From Mycobacterium sp. URHB0044 (GTDB taxonomy: Bacteria; Actinomycetota; Actinomycetes; Mycobacteriales; Mycobacteriaceae): a stretch of 64,000 nucleotides of DNA. Each line of letters opens with the position of its first letter. The stretch's first letter is position 1. Where the stretch lies: NCBI RefSeq assembly GCF_000620625.1, contig NZ_JIAW01000006.1:334590-398589 (forward strand). The letters are read 5' to 3'. Under the pieces are notes generated by a model, which saw only the letters and a list, made by a program, of their open reading frames with translations, did not search any database and was not told where the DNA came from. Shown one piece after another: positions 31,236 to 39,543 of this stretch. The translations under genes and the position numbers were made by a program.

Positions 31236-34124
31236 CTACGCCCGGCCGGGCAGCGCGACGGTGTCCTCGTCGTCGCGCGGTGTGCGTCGGGGTTGCGGCT
31301 TCAGGAAGTGGTTGTCGCCGCGTGGGTAGACGACCTGCGGCCACCAGAACCACCTGCCCAGCAACGTCGCGATCGACGGCATCAGCAGCGAGCGCACGAT
31401 GAAGGTGTCGACCAGTAGTCCGATGGCGATGGTGGAACCCATCTGGGCAAGCACGATCAGCTTGCTGCCCATCATCCCTGCCATGGTGGCCGCGAACACG
31501 AGACCGGCGGACGTCACCACACCGCCGGTACCGGCCATGGAGCGGATGATTCCCGTCTTCAATCCGGCGTGGATTTCGTCCTTGAAGCGCGACACCAACA
31601 GCAGGTTGTAGTCGGATCCCACTGCCAACAGGATGATGACCGACATCAGCATGACCAGCCACTGCACCTGGATGCCGAACAGGTCCTGCCAGATCAGCAC
31701 CGAGATGCCAAAGGACGCCGCGATGGAGCTGGCGGCCGTGCCCACGATGACGAGTGCGGCCACCGCACTGCGGGTCAGGATGAGCATGATCATGAAGATC
31801 AAGGTCAACGACGACACCACCGCGATCATCAGGTCGTAGCGGGCGCCGTCGGACATGTCCTTGTACGTTGCCGCGACCCCACCCAGATAGACCTTGGCGT
31901 CCGAGAGCGACGTCATCTTCAACGCCTCTTGCGCGGCCTTGCGTTCGGAGTCGACGCGGGCGATGCCGTCCACCGTCGCGGGGTCGCTCTGATGTGTGAT
32001 GAACATGCGCGCGGACTTGCCGTCCGGCGAAAGGAACATGTCGAGACCGCGTTTGAAGTCGGGGTTGGCGAAGGCCTCCGGTGGCAGATAGAACAGGTCG
32101 TCGTTCTTCGCCTGATCGAAGCTCTGCCCCATCGCCAGGGCGGTGTCGTTACTGGCCTCCATCTGATCGAGCAAGGCCTTCTGCGAGTTGTACGACGCCA
32201 GCGACAGGTCCCTGCTCGCCTTCGTCGACGCAATCGTCTGCGGCAGGAGCGCGGTCAACTGCGGAGCGAGGGCCGCCAGCTGGTCGGTGTTGCCCTGCAC
32301 GGCTCCCGTCTGGTCGGTGAGCTGATCGATACCGTCGAGGGAGTCGAAGAGCGCACGCATCGCAGAGCACATCGGGATGTCGAAACAGTGTGGCTCCCAA
32401 TAGAAGTAGCTACGCAGGGGCCGGAACTGGTCGTCGAAGTCGGCGATGTGGTCCCGTAGTTCTTCGGTGGTCGCCAGAAGCTCCCGTGACTTGGCGGCTG
32501 AATCCTGCGTGAGTTTCGTTTGTTGGAGGGAGAGTTGATACTGCCTCTCCATGATGTCGATCGAGACGTTCGTCGCGTCGATCATCTTCAGCTGGTTGGC
32601 CAACTGTTCGCGCTGGAACGGCAGGTTCATGTTGCTCGTCTGTCCCTGAACACTCGTCTGGAACGGAATCGAGCTGTGCTGAATCGGAATTCCCAACGGG
32701 CGCGTGATGTTCTGCACCATCGCGATGCCGTCGGTGTGCATGACGTTTCGGGCCACCGCGTTGAGGACCAGCATGTCGGCGGGATTGCGCATGTCGTGAT
32801 CGGCATTGACCATCAGGATGTCGGGGTTCATCCGGGCCTGCGAGAAGTGCCGGTCGGCGGCGGCGAAGCCGATGTTGGTCGGGGCGTCCGCCGGCATGTA
32901 GTAGCGGTCGTTGTAGGCGGGCTTGTATCCCGGGATGGCCACGATGCCGATCAGCACGATGAACAAGCTGGCCACCAGAATTGGGCCTGGCCAACGGACC
33001 ACCGCGGTACCGACCCGTCGCCAAAACCTGCTCTGCGGAGGACGTTTCGATTCGTAGAGCCCCACCCGGCTGCCCAGGAACAGGATGGCAGGCCCCAGCG
33101 TGACGGCGATCGCCACGACCACGATCATCCCGATCGCGACTGGCGCGCCCATGGTGCTGAAGTAGGGCAGTCGCGCGAAGCTCAGGCAGTACGTCGCCCC
33201 GGCGATGGTCAGGCCCGAGCCGACGATGACCGGAGCTACTGACCGAAATGTGGTGTAGTACGCGGCATCCCGGTCTTCGCCCATGCCGCGCGCCTCACGG
33301 TAGCGACCGAAGACGAAGATGCCGTAGTCGGTGGCCGCCGCGATCGCCAGCATCGTCAGGATGTTGCCCGCGAACGTCGTCAGGCCGAAGGCGCCGTGGC
33401 TGGCGAGCACCGACACCACTCCGCGCGCAGTCAGCAATCCGAGGAAGGTCAGGAAGAGCTGAATCAGCGTCGTGACGATCGAGCGGTAGACGATCAGCAA
33501 CATGCCCGCGATCCCGACGAGGGTGAGCAGCGTGATCTGAGCGAGGCTGGCATTGCCGATGACGTGCAGGTCGTCGGTGAGCGCGGCGGGGCCTGCGACG
33601 TAGGCCTGCACGCCCGGTGGAGCCTTGGTGTCCGCGATGACCTCGCGTACGGCCTGAACGCCTTCGTTGGCCAACGTCTGGCCCTGCTCGCCCGCGAGGT
33701 TGAGCATGACGTAGGAGGCCTTGCGGTCGGCGCTCTGCGCCCCTGCCGCGGTAAGCGTGTCGCCCCAGAAGTCCTGGATGTGCTGGATGTGCTTTGGGTC
33801 TTGGCGAAGCTTCTGGATGATCTCGTCGTAGTAGCGGTGGGCGTCCGGCCCGAGGGGCTGCTGGCCCTCGACGACGATCATCACCGTGCTGTTGGAATTG
33901 AATTCCTTGAAGTTGCCGCCCATCAACTTCATCGCCTGCATCGACGGCGCGTCCTCGGGAGCCATCGGCGCCGAATGCTGCTCGCCGACCACCTCGAGCT
34001 GCGGAGCGATCACGTTCACCAACACGGCGAACAGGATCCAGAACAAGATGATCGGCAGCGCCAGGATGCGCAGAGCGTGGGCGAAGACCGGTCTCTTCTG
34101 GTGCGCGGTAGCGGTGTCGGTCAT
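31236..34124 (-). CDS. MmpL-family RND transporter
   Basis: The product is 962 aa with two MMPL repeats: each has one helix, a large periplasmic domain and five helices. DYGIFVFGRYREAR and DYNLLLVSRFKDE carry the conserved Asp-Tyr pairs of the proton relay in TM4 and TM10. It exports a lipid or siderophore across the inner membrane. The long coiled-coil-rich second periplasmic domain and the mmpS partner fit the MmpL4/MmpL5 group. The start ATG overlaps the mmpS stop (ATGA). Probably controlled by the first gene of the operon, a MarR regulator. Confidence 0.92.
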   Translation of the reverse strand: MTDTATAHQKRPVFAHALRILALPIILFWILFAVLVNVIAPQLEVVGEQHSAPMAPEDAPSMQAMKLMGGNFKEFNSNSTVMIVVEGQQPLGPDAHRYYDEIIQKLRQDPKHIQHIQDFWGDTLTAAGAQSADRKASYVMLNLAGEQGQTLANEGVQAVREVIADTKAPPGVQAYVAGPAALTDDLHVIGNASLAQITLLTLVGIAGMLLIVYRSIVTTLIQLFLTFLGLLTARGVVSVLASHGAFGLTTFAGNILTMLAIAAATDYGIFVFGRYREARGMGEDRDAAYYTTFRSVAPVIVGSGLTIAGATYCLSFARLPYFSTMGAPVAIGMIVVVAIAVTLGPAILFLGSRVGLYESKRPPQSRFWRRVGTAVVRWPGPILVASLFIVLIGIVAIPGYKPAYNDRYYMPADAPTNIGFAAADRHFSQARMNPDILMVNADHDMRNPADMLVLNAVARNVMHTDGIAMVQNITRPLGIPIQHSSIPFQTSVQGQTSNMNLPFQREQLANQLKMIDATNVSIDIMERQYQLSLQQTKLTQDSAAKSRELLATTEELRDHIADFDDQFRPLRSYFYWEPHCFDIPMCSAMRALFDSLDGIDQLTDQTGAVQGNTDQLAALAPQLTALLPQTIASTKASRDLSLASYNSQKALLDQMEASNDTALAMGQSFDQAKNDDLFYLPPEAFANPDFKRGLDMFLSPDGKSARMFITHQSDPATVDGIARVDSERKAAQEALKMTSLSDAKVYLGGVAATYKDMSDGARYDLMIAVVSSLTLIFMIMLILTRSAVAALVIVGTAASSIAASFGISVLIWQDLFGIQVQWLVMLMSVIILLAVGSDYNLLLVSRFKDEIHAGLKTGIIRSMAGTGGVVTSAGLVFAATMAGMMGSKLIVLAQMGSTIAIGLLVDTFIVRSLLMPSIATLLGRWFWWPQVVYPRGDNHFLKPQPRRTPRDDEDTVALPGRA

Positions 34125-34561
34125 GCGGACTTCACCAGGCAGTAGGTCTGGGCGTTGATCCCACTGGCGGACTGCTCCTCACGAATGGTTCCGTTCACGG
34201 TGACGCGGCATCCAATCTGGTCGCCATCGGTCTGTGCCATGAGATTGGCGCTGACGGTCGGCAACGTCGTTGACAAGGTGACCGACCACGGCAGGGCCAC
34301 GTCGATCGAGTGCACGTTCGCATCGGGGTCGAAGTAACTGATCCGGGCACTGCTGCCGGGCGATCCGTAGACGTCGTAGACCATCACCTTTGGGTTGAAC
34401 TGGACGATCTCGATACCGGCACCGGCGTTCGCGTTGAGGTCCGCAGACGCGAACTGCTTATGCAAACGGGTGACGACGAGCGCCGAGATGGAAAGCACGA
34501 CGATGAGTACCAACGGGATCCAGATCTTCTTCAGCGCGCGACCCAACGGAAGGGCCTTCAC
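34121..34561 (-). CDS. MmpS-family accessory protein
   Basis: The product is 146 aa: a basic N-terminus, one transmembrane helix (IPLVLIVVLSISALVV) and a periplasmic beta domain with a cysteine pair (GCRV and TYCLV). MmpS proteins assist their MmpL partner in export of siderophores or lipids. Start is GTG at 34561, which overlaps the MarR stop (GTGA); a longer reading frame upstream is MarR coding sequence in another frame. The stop overlaps the mmpL start. Confidence 0.88.
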   Translation of the reverse strand: MKALPLGRALKKIWIPLVLIVVLSISALVVTRLHKQFASADLNANAGAGIEIVQFNPKVMVYDVYGSPGSSARISYFDPDANVHSIDVALPWSVTLSTTLPTVSANLMAQTDGDQIGCRVTVNGTIREEQSASGINAQTYCLVKSA

Positions 34562-35058
34562 CCCAAGGCCTTTCGCTCGTCGTGCGCCAGTGGACAGTTC
34601 CGTGGATCGTCGGCGTTGGTTGCCAGTTGACTCAGCACCGGAGAGGCCACCCGGGCGCTGAGCCACAGCTGGCACTGCTCCTCCGCAGTCAACGTGGCCA
34701 ACAACGCCGCCAGCCGCTCTCTCCGCTTTCGCTTCTTGTCGTCGAGTAGTGCCTGACCGTGTCCTGTGATGCCGATGAGGGCAGCGCGCCCGTCGTCGGG
34801 ATCGGCGAGGCGGGTCACCAGGTCCTGACGCTCCAGCCGCTGGATCAGTTGAGTCATCGACGGTTGGCTGACGCCTTCCTTGGCGGCGAGGGCGGTAAGT
34901 CGAATCGGCCCTTCCCGGCAGACCCGATTCAGTACGAACGCAGCCGATGCGCTCAATTCCGCGCGGTCGGACAGGAATCGGGCCGTCAGGTCCATTGCCT
35001 GGTCGAGAAGCTCACCGACGCAGTCCTTGGCATCTTCATCGGTCAGCCGCTTTCCCAT
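34558..35058 (-). CDS. MarR-family regulator of the mmpS-mmpL operon
   Basis: The product is 166 aa with a central winged helix (LTALAAKEGVSQPSMTQLIQ as recognition helix; RLADPDDGRAALIGITGHG as the wing). It is not closely similar to the recalled Rv0678 (MmpR5) regulator of mmpS5-mmpL5. It is the first gene of a translationally coupled MarR-mmpS-mmpL operon, and a palindrome overlaps its presumed promoter, so autorepression relieved by a ligand is likely. Confidence 0.88.
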   Translation of the reverse strand: MGKRLTDEDAKDCVGELLDQAMDLTARFLSDRAELSASAAFVLNRVCREGPIRLTALAAKEGVSQPSMTQLIQRLERQDLVTRLADPDDGRAALIGITGHGQALLDDKKRKRRERLAALLATLTAEEQCQLWLSARVASPVLSQLATNADDPRNCPLAHDERKALG

Positions 35059-35065
35059 TCGATAT

Positions 35066-35087
35066 CTATATCACGCAGCCTATATAG
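35066..35087. promoter_or_regulatory. CTATAT-N10-ATATAG palindrome, candidate MarR operator
   Basis: CTATAT (35066-35071) and ATATAG (35082-35087) are exact inverted repeats in an AT-rich patch 8-29 bp upstream of the MarR start at 35058. Position overlaps where the -10 region should lie. A MarR dimer binding here would block the operon promoter. Confidence 0.55.
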
Positions 35088-35277
35088 CAGCAATCGGGAC
35101 CGAACCCAGCGCCAACCGGCGACGCTCCCGAAGTACGGTCAGTGGCCCGAAGCCACCTGTTTCCCATGCTCATTCCCGTCCAAACCGGGCAGAGAAGCGC
35201 GCATCGACCCGTGTCGTCCGGATGCATCGATGATTGGTGAACCACCAACTACATAGAACGGGCTATGCAGTACGCGA

Positions 35278-35787
35278 TCACGGGTACGCGACGAAGTCCA
35301 TGGGAGGACCGTTCAATTCGGCTACCTCGCGGTCTGCGACCGTGGTCGCGATGGCGGTTCCGTCCCGAACCACGGCGTAGATGCACACCTCGTCGTTGAC
35401 AGCGAAAGCCGTACCGGCACTGCCGATTCGGTTTCCTCGGTCAGTGATCGTTGCGGTGTCCGCGTTGATCAGGTAAGTGCGGGCGAACCCGTTGGGACTG
35501 CGTGCCGTCACCCGGTCCGCGGAGACCGCCACCAAGGTGCCCTGCTGGCTGACGGATTGAGCCACCGGCGCCGGTTCGGGGGCGTGCTGGCGATAGGGAC
35601 CGGACGCGCCGACGAAGAACACCACCGCCGCGGATGCGACAGCGGCGAACATCACCGTTGCAGTGACCGCGGCAAAGATGCGGTTGAACCGGCCGTCGTC
35701 CAGATCCGGCCGCCGATGCTTGGAGCCCATGCCCTGGGTCTCGCTTTCCGCAGTCACCGCTGTCTTGGCGTCGCTGCCGGTGACCAC
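35278..35787 (-). CDS. membrane-anchored protein of unknown function
   Basis: The product is 169 aa: a cytoplasmic N-terminus of about 35 residues, a transmembrane helix (AAVTATVMFAAVASAAVVFFVG), a Pro-rich spacer and a small beta domain (TLVAVSADRVTARSPNGFAR) with a DUF5666-like flavour. It lies 31 bp downstream of the DUF6328 gene in the same direction, so the two are probably cotranscribed. Confidence 0.65.
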   Translation of the reverse strand: MVTGSDAKTAVTAESETQGMGSKHRRPDLDDGRFNRIFAAVTATVMFAAVASAAVVFFVGASGPYRQHAPEPAPVAQSVSQQGTLVAVSADRVTARSPNGFARTYLINADTATITDRGNRIGSAGTAFAVNDEVCIYAVVRDGTAIATTVADREVAELNGPPMDFVAYP

Positions 35788-35818
35788 TGTCTTCCGATGC
35801 GCTAGAGGTACCCCTCGT

Positions 35819-36361
35819 TCAACGCCCAGAAACGCGCATCCATACCGGGACGATCACCCAGAATGACGCAAAGGCCGCAAGCGCCGTCGCGCCGGCGATC
35901 ACACCGGCCGTCTTTCCGGACACGGCGTCGAAGATGACGACCGTCGTCGCCACCATCGCCAGGCCCAACAACAGCAAGCCGGAGTACGCCATCCGGTGTG
36001 CGGCGGAGACCAGCGACTTGAGTCGGTGCTGCCGGAACAACACGCGGTGCATCCCGACCGGGGCGATCAGCAGCACCGTCGACGACACCGCGAGCGCAAC
36101 GGCGGTGAGGTACACGAGCCGGATGTCGTGGTCGAGCGCCTCGAATCGCTGCTGAAACGGCAGGGTCAGGAGGAAGCCGGTCAGCAGTTGCACGCCGGTC
36201 TGCACCACCCGCAGTTCCTGCAACAGGCTGGACCAATTGCGGTCCAGCCGTTCGGTTTGGGTTTCCCGCCGAGCCGACTGATCCCACTTTGCGTCGTCCT
36301 CTGGCCGGTCGACGTCCACCTCGTGATCATCCCATCTCGAAGCCCCACTCACGGCGGTCAT
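35819..36361 (-). CDS. DUF6328 family membrane protein
   Basis: The product is 180 aa. The start at 36361 is chosen because GGAG lies 7 bp upstream; the frame is open further upstream (GTG 36451, ATG 36526), so a longer form is possible. A charged N-terminus including RRETQTERLDRNWSSLLQELRVVQTGVQ is followed by about four transmembrane helices (LLTGFLLTLPFQ, VYLTAVALAVSSTVLL, and two near the C-terminus). This layout matches the actinobacterial DUF6328 family. Function unknown; a SigF-like promoter lies upstream. Confidence 0.75.
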   Translation of the reverse strand: MTAVSGASRWDDHEVDVDRPEDDAKWDQSARRETQTERLDRNWSSLLQELRVVQTGVQLLTGFLLTLPFQQRFEALDHDIRLVYLTAVALAVSSTVLLIAPVGMHRVLFRQHRLKSLVSAAHRMAYSGLLLLGLAMVATTVVIFDAVSGKTAGVIAGATALAAFASFWVIVPVWMRVSGR

Positions 36362-36697
36362 CGCTGATTCTCCGGGCGTATCGGGCACCGTCGTCACCCG
36401 CTGATTCGCGGGCACGGAAAGCGGGTCCGCGGAATCGGTCGCCTCATTCACCGCTGCCGTCCGACCACCACCGGATCGGGCCTCGGACGACCCGGTTGAC
36501 CAGCGATTATTACGACAATTCAACACTCATTGTTCACCCGCCGATTTCGTACTACCCTTTGCTCAGGTTGAGTTAACAGCCGAAGGAGACGTCATCGACG
36601 CCCGGGGCTGCCGCTCCGAGCGACGGCTTTCAGCCAACAGAGCCCATCATCCTGACGTGAGCCTCAGTACGAGTACTTCGACTGACGGAGTTTCACC
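36362..36697. other. 336-bp region between divergent DUF6328 and STAS genes
   Basis: Contains possible 5' extensions of the DUF6328 frame (36362-36526), a SigF-like promoter on the minus strand (36552-36577) and the leader of the STAS gene. The STAS gene has a ribosome site (ACGGAG) just before its ATG but no recognisable SigF -10 on the plus strand. Confidence 0.5.
36552..36577 (-). promoter_or_regulatory. SigF-like promoter GTTA-N16-GGGTAG
   Basis: On the minus strand GTTA (36577-36574) is followed by 16 bases and GGGTAG (36557-36552). The mycobacterial SigF consensus is GGTTT/GTTT-N15-17-GGGTA(C/T); the -35 is imperfect here. It would transcribe the DUF6328 gene and its downstream partner. 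Confidence 0.4.
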
Positions 36698-37126
36698 ATG
36701 TCAATGGCCCCTACGAGACCCCATAAACCGCCGGCCCATGCCTCACGGGAACGGGTCCACTTCAGCAGCTGCCCCATCAGCGCGTCGACGTTGGTAGTGA
36801 CGGCTGAAGGCGAGATCGACGCGAGCAATGCCCGCGGCCTCGCCGACTACGTCGAGAGCGTTCTCGACTCCTCCACCAGGCTGATCGTCGACCTACGCGG
36901 CCTGCACTTCTTTGGGACCCAAGGGTTTTCGACGCTTCACACGGTGAACGTCACCTGTTCACGCCGCGGCGTGACCTGGTGCGCGATCCCGGGTCCGGAG
37001 GTGGAAAGGCTGTTGCGGATCTGCGACCCTGGCGGCGGCCTTCCCGTTGAACCCACGCTGGAGAAGGCGGTCGCGTCCGTGGTGCGGGGCCCGCGGAGTC
37101 ACTTGCGGATGCTGCCGCCCACGTAG
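36698..37126 (+). CDS. STAS-domain protein (anti-sigma factor antagonist-like)
   Basis: The product is 142 aa; a short basic N-terminus leads into a STAS domain (about 27-125). The loop that carries the phosphorylatable serine in SpoIIAA-type proteins (DSSGL or DSxGL) reads LRGLHFFGTQGFSTL, so threonine takes the place of the serine. It may be controlled by phosphorylation on threonine or be constitutive. Surrounded by genes with SigF-like promoters, so a role in the SigF stress pathway is plausible (inference). Confidence 0.8.
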   Translation: MSMAPTRPHKPPAHASRERVHFSSCPISASTLVVTAEGEIDASNARGLADYVESVLDSSTRLIVDLRGLHFFGTQGFSTLHTVNVTCSRRGVTWCAIPGPEVERLLRICDPGGGLPVEPTLEKAVASVVRGPRSHLRMLPPT

Positions 37127-37130
37127 GAAC

Positions 37131-37442
37131 TCAACTCGTTGGCGGCTCCGCGTGCGCCTGCGGATGCTCGGCGAGCCAACGCGCTTCCTTCCGGCGCACC
37201 CGCATGTGGACCAGGTACACCCATCCACCGCCCACCGCTGCGGCGACGACCGCCACCACTGCGGCGGTCACGCCGACCGACGAGTGGCCGGATGCGAACG
37301 TGGCGAGCGAGACCACCATCGCCACGACGGCTATGGCCAGCAGGATCAGGCCGGGAGCGTTGACGCCGTTCTTCATCGTCTCGCCCGCGTGCTGACGCGT
37401 CGTTCGGGCGTGATCAACGGGGTCTTTGGAGGTGTCTCCCAT
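37131..37442 (-). CDS. usfY: UsfY-like membrane protein
   Basis: The product is 103 aa, starting MGDTSKDPVDHARTTRQHAG, very close to the recalled start of mycobacterial UsfY (gene next to sigF). Two transmembrane helices follow (about 28-48 and 53-75), then a basic tail ending EARWLAEHPQAHAEPP. AAAGGAG precedes the ATG. UsfY is part of the SigF regulon; function unknown. A SigF-type promoter lies 60 bp upstream. The symbol is by similarity; a second copy near sigF is expected elsewhere. Confidence 0.75.
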   Translation of the reverse strand: MGDTSKDPVDHARTTRQHAGETMKNGVNAPGLILLAIAVVAMVVSLATFASGHSSVGVTAAVVAVVAAAVGGGWVYLVHMRVRRKEARWLAEHPQAHAEPPTS

Positions 37443-37501
37443 CGCACCGCTCCTTTCGATCGAGCCGATCACTGACCGGCATGCCCACGGTCACGGATCG
37501 G

Positions 37502-37527
37502 CTACCCGGCGAAAGGTGGGCGGAAAC
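37502..37527 (-). promoter_or_regulatory. SigF-type promoter GTTT-N16-GGGTAG ahead of usfY
   Basis: On the minus strand GTTT (37527-37524), 16 bases, GGGTAG (37507-37502). It fits the mycobacterial SigF consensus and sits 60 bp upstream of the usfY-like ATG. Confidence 0.65.
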
Positions 37528-37563
37528 TGCGGGCCCGTGATCGTTGACATGGCTCTTGCAGCC

Positions 37564-37589
37564 GGTTGGACGGGCCGGAATCGGGGTAA
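37564..37589 (+). promoter_or_regulatory. SigF-like promoter GGTT-N16-GGGTAA ahead of small acidic gene
   Basis: GGTT (37564-37567), 16 bases, GGGTAA (37584-37589), then the ATG at 37638. It is back-to-back with the usfY promoter, 36 bp away on the other strand. Confidence 0.55.
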
Positions 37590-37637
37590 CGCTGCACGAC
37601 GACCTGAAGCGGCAGACGTAGAGAGGGAGATGCCCGA

Positions 37638-37811
37638 ATGACTGGTCCCGAACACGGAAAGACCGAGGCGGACGTCGACGACGATCCGCACATCGCCCGC
37701 TCGCGCGCCGATGCCGAAGAGGACGGCTCATACGTGGGCCGCACAACTTCCGACGACGACTTCGACGCCGGAGAGACCGGAGCGGAGGCCCGCGGGCGGC
37801 ACCGCCGCTAG
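37638..37811 (+). CDS. small acidic protein of unknown function
   Basis: The product is 57 aa, strongly acidic and hydrophilic: it starts MTGPEHGKTEADVDDDPHIA and ends GRHRR, with DAEEDGSYVGRTTSDDDFDA in between; probably unstructured. GAGGGAG lies 8 bp upstream of the ATG, and a SigF-like promoter is 49 bp upstream. The TAG stop shares bases with the stop of the convergent DJ-1/PfpI gene (CTAG read on both strands). Too short for most gene finders, but the start site, promoter and codon use support it. Confidence 0.65.
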   Translation: MTGPEHGKTEADVDDDPHIARSRADAEEDGSYVGRTTSDDDFDAGETGAEARGRHRR

Positions 37812-38353
37812 CCGGCCGAGAACCGGCCGACGATGGCCTTGCAGAATGCGGGCAGATCGTCGGGCGACCGGCTGGAGATGAGGTTGCCGTCGACGGCGAC
37901 CTCCTCGTCGACCGGATGCGCGCCCGCATTGCGTAGGTCGGTACGAAGGCTCGGATACGAGGTCAACGTCCGTCCCTTGACCACGCCGGCCTCGACGAGC
38001 GTCCACGGCCCGTGGCAGATCACGCCTACCGGCTTGCCCGACTCGACGAAGTCATGCACGAACGCGATCGCCGACCGGTCGAGGCGCAACTTGTCCGCAT
38101 TGACGGTGCCGCCGGGTATCACCAGGCCGTCGAATTCGTCGACGGCGGCGTCGCCGACCTGCCGGTCGACGCGGAATTCGCCCGCGGGCTCGAGATCGTG
38201 GTCACGCGCGTCGATCGACCCCGTCTCGAGCGACAGCAATTCGGTGTCGCCGCCGGCCTGCTGTATGGCTGCCATCGGCTCCTCGAGTTCACGGCGTTCG
38301 ACTCCGTTGGTAGCCAGAATCGCGATCCGCTTGCCTTCCAATACGTTGCTCAT
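37808..38353 (-). CDS. DJ-1/PfpI family protein (type 1 glutamine amidotransferase-like, stress protein)
   Basis: The product is 181 aa, starting MSNVLEGKRIAILATNGVE. The conserved glutamate lies in NGVERRELEEP, and the nucleophile elbow is VGVICHGPWTLVEAG with the active cysteine followed by His. VIPGGTVNADKLR is also typical of PfpI/YhbO proteins, described as proteases, glyoxalases or deglycases. ATG 38353 is preferred to an upstream start because the family begins there. It lies inside a SigF-type stress cluster. Confidence 0.85.
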   Translation of the reverse strand: MSNVLEGKRIAILATNGVERRELEEPMAAIQQAGGDTELLSLETGSIDARDHDLEPAGEFRVDRQVGDAAVDEFDGLVIPGGTVNADKLRLDRSAIAFVHDFVESGKPVGVICHGPWTLVEAGVVKGRTLTSYPSLRTDLRNAGAHPVDEEVAVDGNLISSRSPDDLPAFCKAIVGRFSAG

Positions 38354-38396
38354 GACGTTCGCATTTCCCCGCCCAAATCCCGCCAAACATCGCGCC

Positions 38397-38422
38397 GGTT
38401 ACCCCGTCCACCTGTCGGGTAT
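38397..38422 (+). promoter_or_regulatory. SigF-type promoter GGTT-N16-GGGTAT
   Basis: GGTT (38397-38400), 16 bases, GGGTAT (38417-38422): an excellent match to the mycobacterial SigF consensus. It lies 39 bp upstream of the membrane-protein start at 38461. Confidence 0.7.
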
Positions 38423-38460
38423 GCCGTACCCAGTCAGCATCGATTCGGGAGGTGGCCGCC

Positions 38461-38829
38461 ATGTCCGCAGCAGACGTTGAACACGAAGAGCGCGAGCAGT
38501 CCGCCGTCCGAGAGGCCGCGCCCGGAGGAAGGCACGCCGTCGTCAACTGGGTCCTGGCGCTCCTGACCATTCCCGGCGCCATCGCCGTCGTCGCGTACTC
38601 CTACCTACAGGTGATGAGCACGGCCGCATGCGTCGAACGGGCGTGCCGGCTGGGACCGGGTGAGTTCGTATTCGGCCTGATCATGTACGGCACACCCGTG
38701 GTCGCCGTCGTCGCGATCGTGCTGTCGTTCTTCACCGCTCGCCGTCCTCGCGGGTTCGTCGTGCCCGCCCTCGCGTGGGCATGGCTGGTGATCGCTGCGG
38801 TGATTCTCGCTTTGACGTTCGACACGTAG
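38461..38829 (+). CDS. small membrane protein, likely SigF-regulated
   Basis: The product is 122 aa with an acidic N-terminus and three transmembrane helices (VVNWVLALLTIPGAIAVVAY, FVFGLIMYGTPVVAVVAIVL, VVPALAWAWLVIAAVILAL); two cysteines (ACVERAC) lie in the first outer loop. GGGAGG lies 9 bp upstream of ATG 38461, so that start is preferred to GTG 38452. The HAD gene follows 14 bp later. Function unknown. Confidence 0.7.
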   Translation: MSAADVEHEEREQSAVREAAPGGRHAVVNWVLALLTIPGAIAVVAYSYLQVMSTAACVERACRLGPGEFVFGLIMYGTPVVAVVAIVLSFFTARRPRGFVVPALAWAWLVIAAVILALTFDT

Positions 38830-38843
38830 CCGACACTCCAGCA

Positions 38844-39521
38844 ATGGCCCCCGCACCCGCAGTCCTGTTCGACATCGACGGCACCCTGGTGGATTCGAAC
38901 TATCTTCATGTCCACGCGTGGCAACGCGCCTTCACCGAAGTGGGACTGGAGATCCAATCGTGGCGCATCCACCGCTGCATCGGCATGGATGGGTCGTCGC
39001 TGGTGGCCGAACTGGCGTCAGACCAAATCGACGACCCCGAGCGGGTGAAGGATCTGCATTCCAGCTTCTACGCCGAGACGACGGGCCTGCTGCGACCCCT
39101 TCCCGGAGCGCGCGAACTCCTCGACGCCGTCGCCGACCTCGGCCTGCAGGTCGTGCTGGCGACGTCGGCGCCTGAGGACGAATTGGCGATCCTGCGCAAG
39201 GTTCTCGACCGGGACGACATTGTTTCCGCGCTGACCTCGTCGGCCGACGTCGACTCCGCGAAGCCCGATCCCGACATTGTGCGCGTCGCGCTCGACCGTG
39301 CCGGGGTGGGCCCGGAGCGGGCCGTGTTCGTCGGCGACACCGTGTGGGATGTGGAGGCCGCGGCCCGTGCAGGCGTGGAGTGCCTCTGCCTGCGCAGCGG
39401 CGGCATCTCGCAGGCCGAACTCGAGTATGCAGGCGCCACCGCGGTATTCGACGATCCGCGCAGCCTCGTCGAGCATCTCGGCGACACCCGAATCGACAGG
39501 TTGGCCATGTCCAAGACATGA
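38844..39521 (+). CDS. HAD-superfamily phosphatase (beta-phosphoglucomutase/phosphoglycolate phosphatase-like)
   Basis: The product is 225 aa. Motif I LFDIDGTLVDS holds the nucleophile Asp and the acid/base Asp; the alpha-helical cap follows. Motif II is VLATSA, motif III KPDPDIV (lysine), motif IV VFVGDTVWDVEAA (aspartates). Substrate cannot be told; Gph- or PGM-like sugar phosphates are usual. Starts at ATG 38844, 14 bp after the membrane protein, probably in the same transcript. Confidence 0.85.
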   Translation: MAPAPAVLFDIDGTLVDSNYLHVHAWQRAFTEVGLEIQSWRIHRCIGMDGSSLVAELASDQIDDPERVKDLHSSFYAETTGLLRPLPGARELLDAVADLGLQVVLATSAPEDELAILRKVLDRDDIVSALTSSADVDSAKPDPDIVRVALDRAGVGPERAVFVGDTVWDVEAAARAGVECLCLRSGGISQAELEYAGATAVFDDPRSLVEHLGDTRIDRLAMSKT

Positions 39522-39543
39522 CGAGGACCTGACGGGGTTTTCG

